Assembly: GCA_028708155.1 (NCBI GenBank)
Contig: JAQVZN010000027.1
Span: 1 to 7,276 of the forward strand
Direction: 5' to 3'
Length of the DNA: 7,276 nt
DNA from: Minisyncoccota bacterium
Lineage (GTDB): Bacteria; Patescibacteriota; Minisyncoccia; Minisyncoccales; Minisyncoccaceae
The notes under the pieces are model-generated. The model did no database searches and was not told the DNA's origin. It saw only the letters and a program-made list of their open reading frames with translations. Each line of letters begins with the position of its first letter. Within the stretch, counting starts at the first letter, position 1. Shown here in pieces: positions 5,594 to 7,276 of the stretch. Position numbers and translations under genes: made by a program.

Positions 5594-6007
5594 TTAATTT
5601 TTCTTCTCTAGATAAAAATTAGAAATTGATTTAATTACTACTCCTATCAATAAAGTTCCTAAAATCCACCAATCAAACTCATTAAAGAAAATTAACTTAT
5701 ATGTAAATCCAAGCAATAAAACAACAACCATTCCCCATAAAGCATTTCTTTCAGCCAGAGCTTCGTGAATGTTATCTCTTTCGTCTTTTTTAAACATTAT
5801 CATCATTTCAATTAAATCTAGAATAAAAATAGCTAAGACAACTATCTCTATTGTCGTTCTTGAAGTAACATCAAGTAATTGAAATGTTTCTAATAAAATA
5901 AGAGGGACTATAAAAATTAAAATATAAACCCATCCCTGCCAAGTTTTAGGGACGAGTCCCCATCCACCATATTTTCTTCTTTTAAACCACCTAGATTTTC
6001 CTAACAT
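5594..6007 (-). CDS. Four-helix membrane protein, partner of the XRE regulator
   Basis: A 137-residue integral membrane protein with a basic N-terminus (RWFKRRKYGG, 6-15). Hydrophobic segments are at about 25-45, 52-72, 89-106 and 112-128, and the C-terminus is charged. Residues 14-26 (GGWGLVPKTWQGW) resemble a GWG.P.TWQGW motif seen at the start of small bacterial membrane proteins. KKDERDNIHEALAERNALW (73-91) resembles the 'DERD..I...A.RNA' loop of DUF2178-type proteins, which are often encoded next to XRE regulators. The function of that family is unknown to me. The gene is first in a two-gene unit with the regulator; a plausible role is to sense or respond to something at the membrane and be controlled by, or control, the regulator. 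No catalytic motif is visible. I see no strong Shine-Dalgarno before ATG 6007. Confidence 0.8.
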   Translation of the reverse strand: MLGKSRWFKRRKYGGWGLVPKTWQGWVYILIFIVPLILLETFQLLDVTSRTTIEIVVLAIFILDLIEMMIMFKKDERDNIHEALAERNALWGMVVVLLLGFTYKLIFFNEFDWWILGTLLIGVVIKSISNFYLEKKN

Positions 6008-6046
6008 AATAAAAATAATTAATTGATAATGTAATATACTTTTTAC

Positions 6047-6076
6047 ATATTAACATTAATCAATAATCGCTGTCAA
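6047..6076 (-). promoter_or_regulatory. Candidate promoter of the membrane protein/XRE pair
   Basis: On the minus strand a perfect -35 TTGACA (6076-6071) overlaps the TGA stop of the upstream gene. A weak -10 follows at 17 bp (TTAATA, 6053-6048) or 18 bp (TAATAT, 6052-6047). An imperfect inverted repeat (AATAT, spacer GTAAAAAGT, ATATT) overlaps and follows the -10, between about 6033 and 6052, and could be an operator for the XRE protein. In such A/T-rich sequence the operator is weak evidence. Confidence 0.4.
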
Positions 6077-6654
6077 ACATTTTGAAGTTGTTTTCTTCTT
6101 ATTAAAGCTATTAGAAAAACTAAGATATTGCCGATGCTTATTACTGAAACATAGAAAATAGTTAAAAAATTATATTCACTCATTGCTAAAAGAGCTAAGA
6201 TGTTAGAAGTTGCAAATAATCCCCAAGAAGAAAGCGTTTCACTCCATGGATCATTAAATGTTTTTCTAAAACTTGGAATAAAACCAAACACATCTATTAT
6301 CGAAACCATTAAAACAGAAAGAATTGGATTTTTAAGTTGCCACCAAACAATAATTGCCAAAAGAGCAAAGATTAAAATTACCGTATCACTTTTTGTAATA
6401 TCTTTAGTTCCATATTTAAAAGAAAGTAAGAAAACAAAAGTAACAAAAATTAACCCAATTGCTAAACTTAAAGAACCCCAATCTGCTCCGCCATAAATCA
6501 TTCCCGCAACTGCTGTTCCTTGAGTAATTATCCAAATAAGCCAAGTGTAGATATGTGGCTTAGTTTTAGAAGAAAAAACATCCTTTAAATAAGGAAGAAA
6601 AGCTACAACTCCCACGATAGAGGCTAGTATTGAAAAAATTATTTTAATTTCCAT
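6073..6654 (-). CDS. PQ-loop/SWEET-like membrane protein with two internal repeats
   Basis: A 193-residue protein with about seven hydrophobic segments (roughly 4-22, 35-53, 60-79, 91-106, 111-128, 142-159, 163-185). Two halves share a signature: GVVAFLPYLKDVFSSKTKPH..TWLIW (15-41) and DVFGFIPSFRKTF....SETLSSWGLF (121-147). This is the Pro-containing helix-loop-Ser/Thr-Trp layout of PQ-loop (MtN3/SWEET-like) transport proteins, here without the literal PQ pair. Family members carry sugars, amino acids or lipid-linked solutes; no substrate can be assigned. The gene begins inside the 3' end of the S51 peptidase gene (11-bp overlap), so the two are translationally coupled, perhaps linking peptide breakdown to export or import. 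It ends with TGA, confirming TGA as a stop in this genome. The C-terminus (RRKQLQNV) is cytoplasm-like and basic. Confidence 0.75.
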   Translation of the reverse strand: MEIKIIFSILASIVGVVAFLPYLKDVFSSKTKPHIYTWLIWIITQGTAVAGMIYGGADWGSLSLAIGLIFVTFVFLLSFKYGTKDITKSDTVILIFALLAIIVWWQLKNPILSVLMVSIIDVFGFIPSFRKTFNDPWSETLSSWGLFATSNILALLAMSEYNFLTIFYVSVISIGNILVFLIALIRRKQLQNV

Positions 6655-7276
6655 ATTTTAACCACTCCCCTTCGCTAACTATTTCAACTTGATTATCAAT
6701 AATTTTTAAAGCTGAATTATCATCAAGCGCATAGATAGGTCTATTTATTTTTTGTTTAATCTTTTCTATATTTTCCTTTCTTACTTTTTTAAACCATTCT
6801 GAATTTAAATGAGGTAAAAAATAAAAATCCACAAAATTTAAACCCTTTAATTCTTCGGTTTCTATCATATCTTCTTCGTAAATTTCTTGTGATGTTTTTA
6901 AAGCCAAATCAGGATTAGTAACCATACTTCCAGCGCTAGCACCAACATAAACTTTATCTTCTAATAAACTCCGAAGTGATTGAGATAATCCTGTTTTATT
7001 TAACCACCTCATTAAATAATAAGTATTTCCTCCTTCAAAATATAAGACATCCGCTTTTTCTAAACTAGGCTTCCATATCTTTTCTTCAACCGCCGAAATA
7101 TCTACAATTTCAATTGATTTAAAATTTTGTTTTTTTAAATTTATTAAATCATCAATAAGCCAACCTTTATCTCCAAGCTCAACATTGCTTGCGGTTGGAA
7201 TAAAAACAATACTTGTTTCTTCTGCTTTCTTTTCAGTTAATTCAAATAAAGCATTAACAATCGAATTATTTGTAAG
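6644..7276 (-). CDS. Peptidase S51 (PepE-like), N-terminus beyond window
   Basis: The frame is open from its TAA stop to the right edge (210 codons plus stop), so an internal ATG at 7012 is not the start. By family length only about 10 residues, a strand leading to L-T-N-N-S-I, seem to be missing. S51 enzymes are serine hydrolases of the class I glutamine amidotransferase-like fold and include Asp-dipeptidase PepE and cyanophycinase. Numbering from the window edge, IVFIPTAS (29-36) is a core strand, VLYFEGGNTYYLM (77-89) holds the oxyanion GGN, and VYVGASAGSM (109-118) contains the nucleophile Ser114 in the G-x-S-A-G elbow. FLPHLN (153-158) offers His156 as the catalytic base. It lacks a signal segment in the visible part, so it is probably cytoplasmic. 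The substrate may be Asp-X dipeptides, but I cannot tell PepE from related subfamilies. Confidence 0.88.
   Translation of the reverse strand, partial: LTNNSIVNALFELTEKKAEETSIVFIPTASNVELGDKGWLIDDLINLKKQNFKSIEIVDISAVEEKIWKPSLEKADVLYFEGGNTYYLMRWLNKTGLSQSLRSLLEDKVYVGASAGSMVTNPDLALKTSQEIYEEDMIETEELKGLNFVDFYFLPHLNSEWFKKVRKENIEKIKQKINRPIYALDDNSALKIIDNQVEIVSEGEWLKYGN

Noticed and set aside
6073..6075. Genetic code with TGA read as glycine (Gracilibacteria/SR1 type)
   Set aside because: TGA ends the PQ-loop-like and thioredoxin-like genes at sensible lengths and no conserved domain contains an internal TGA, so the standard bacterial code fits.
6200..6496. Plus-strand open frame inside the PQ-loop-like gene
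   Set aside because: Antisense shadow; the minus-strand product has a clear internal repeat.
6644..7012. A complete 122-residue protein starting at ATG 7012
   Set aside because: The frame is open upstream to the window edge and encodes the GGN strand and core of the S51 fold, so the ATG is internal.

Overview
The window is strongly AT-rich and densely packed. Every gene I can support lies on the minus strand, so transcription runs from position 7276 towards position 1. Short intergenic gaps, stop/start overlaps, few clear Shine-Dalgarno sites, a small proteome with many short membrane or helical proteins, and one isolated purine-pathway gene suggest a reduced bacterial genome of the Candidate Phyla Radiation (Patescibacteria) type. 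That assignment is an inference from style; no ribosomal or other phylogenetic marker is present. TGA is used as a stop (for example at 6073-6075), which argues against the TGA=Gly code of Gracilibacteria/SR1.

Layout in transcription order. (1) 7276-6073: the 3' part of a family S51 peptidase (the frame runs off the window edge), overlapping by 11 bp a seven-helix PQ-loop-like membrane protein. (2) 6007-5393: a four-helix membrane protein and a small XRE/Cro-type repressor joined TAA-ATG with no gap, behind a possible promoter whose -35 overlaps the preceding stop codon. (3) 5327-4461: a divergent, solitary SAICAR synthetase homologue (PurC family) with its own consensus-like promoter and its own terminator. 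The promoter lies so close to the ATG that the message should be leaderless, or the true start is further in. (4) 4366-286: a five-gene operon with a promoter at 4396-4424 and a strong terminator at 256-282. It encodes a membrane-anchored Kazal plus double-DUF333 protein, a membrane-anchored thioredoxin-fold protein without active-site cysteines, the DNA translocase FtsK, an alpha-helical-repeat protein and an 80-residue protein of unknown function. (5) Below 250: the 5' part of another gene that runs off the left edge. It has no ATG/GTG/TTG near its apparent beginning, and a promoter threaded through the preceding terminator hairpin.

The FtsK operon is the most interesting unit. It joins a chromosome-segregation motor to two extracytoplasmic proteins and two small soluble proteins. 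The thioredoxin-like gene and ftsK overlap by 37 bp, and a perfect 19-bp direct repeat with a 38-bp offset gives the same peptide, EDTKKE, in both proteins. I see no RNA gene, CRISPR array, insertion sequence or prophage.
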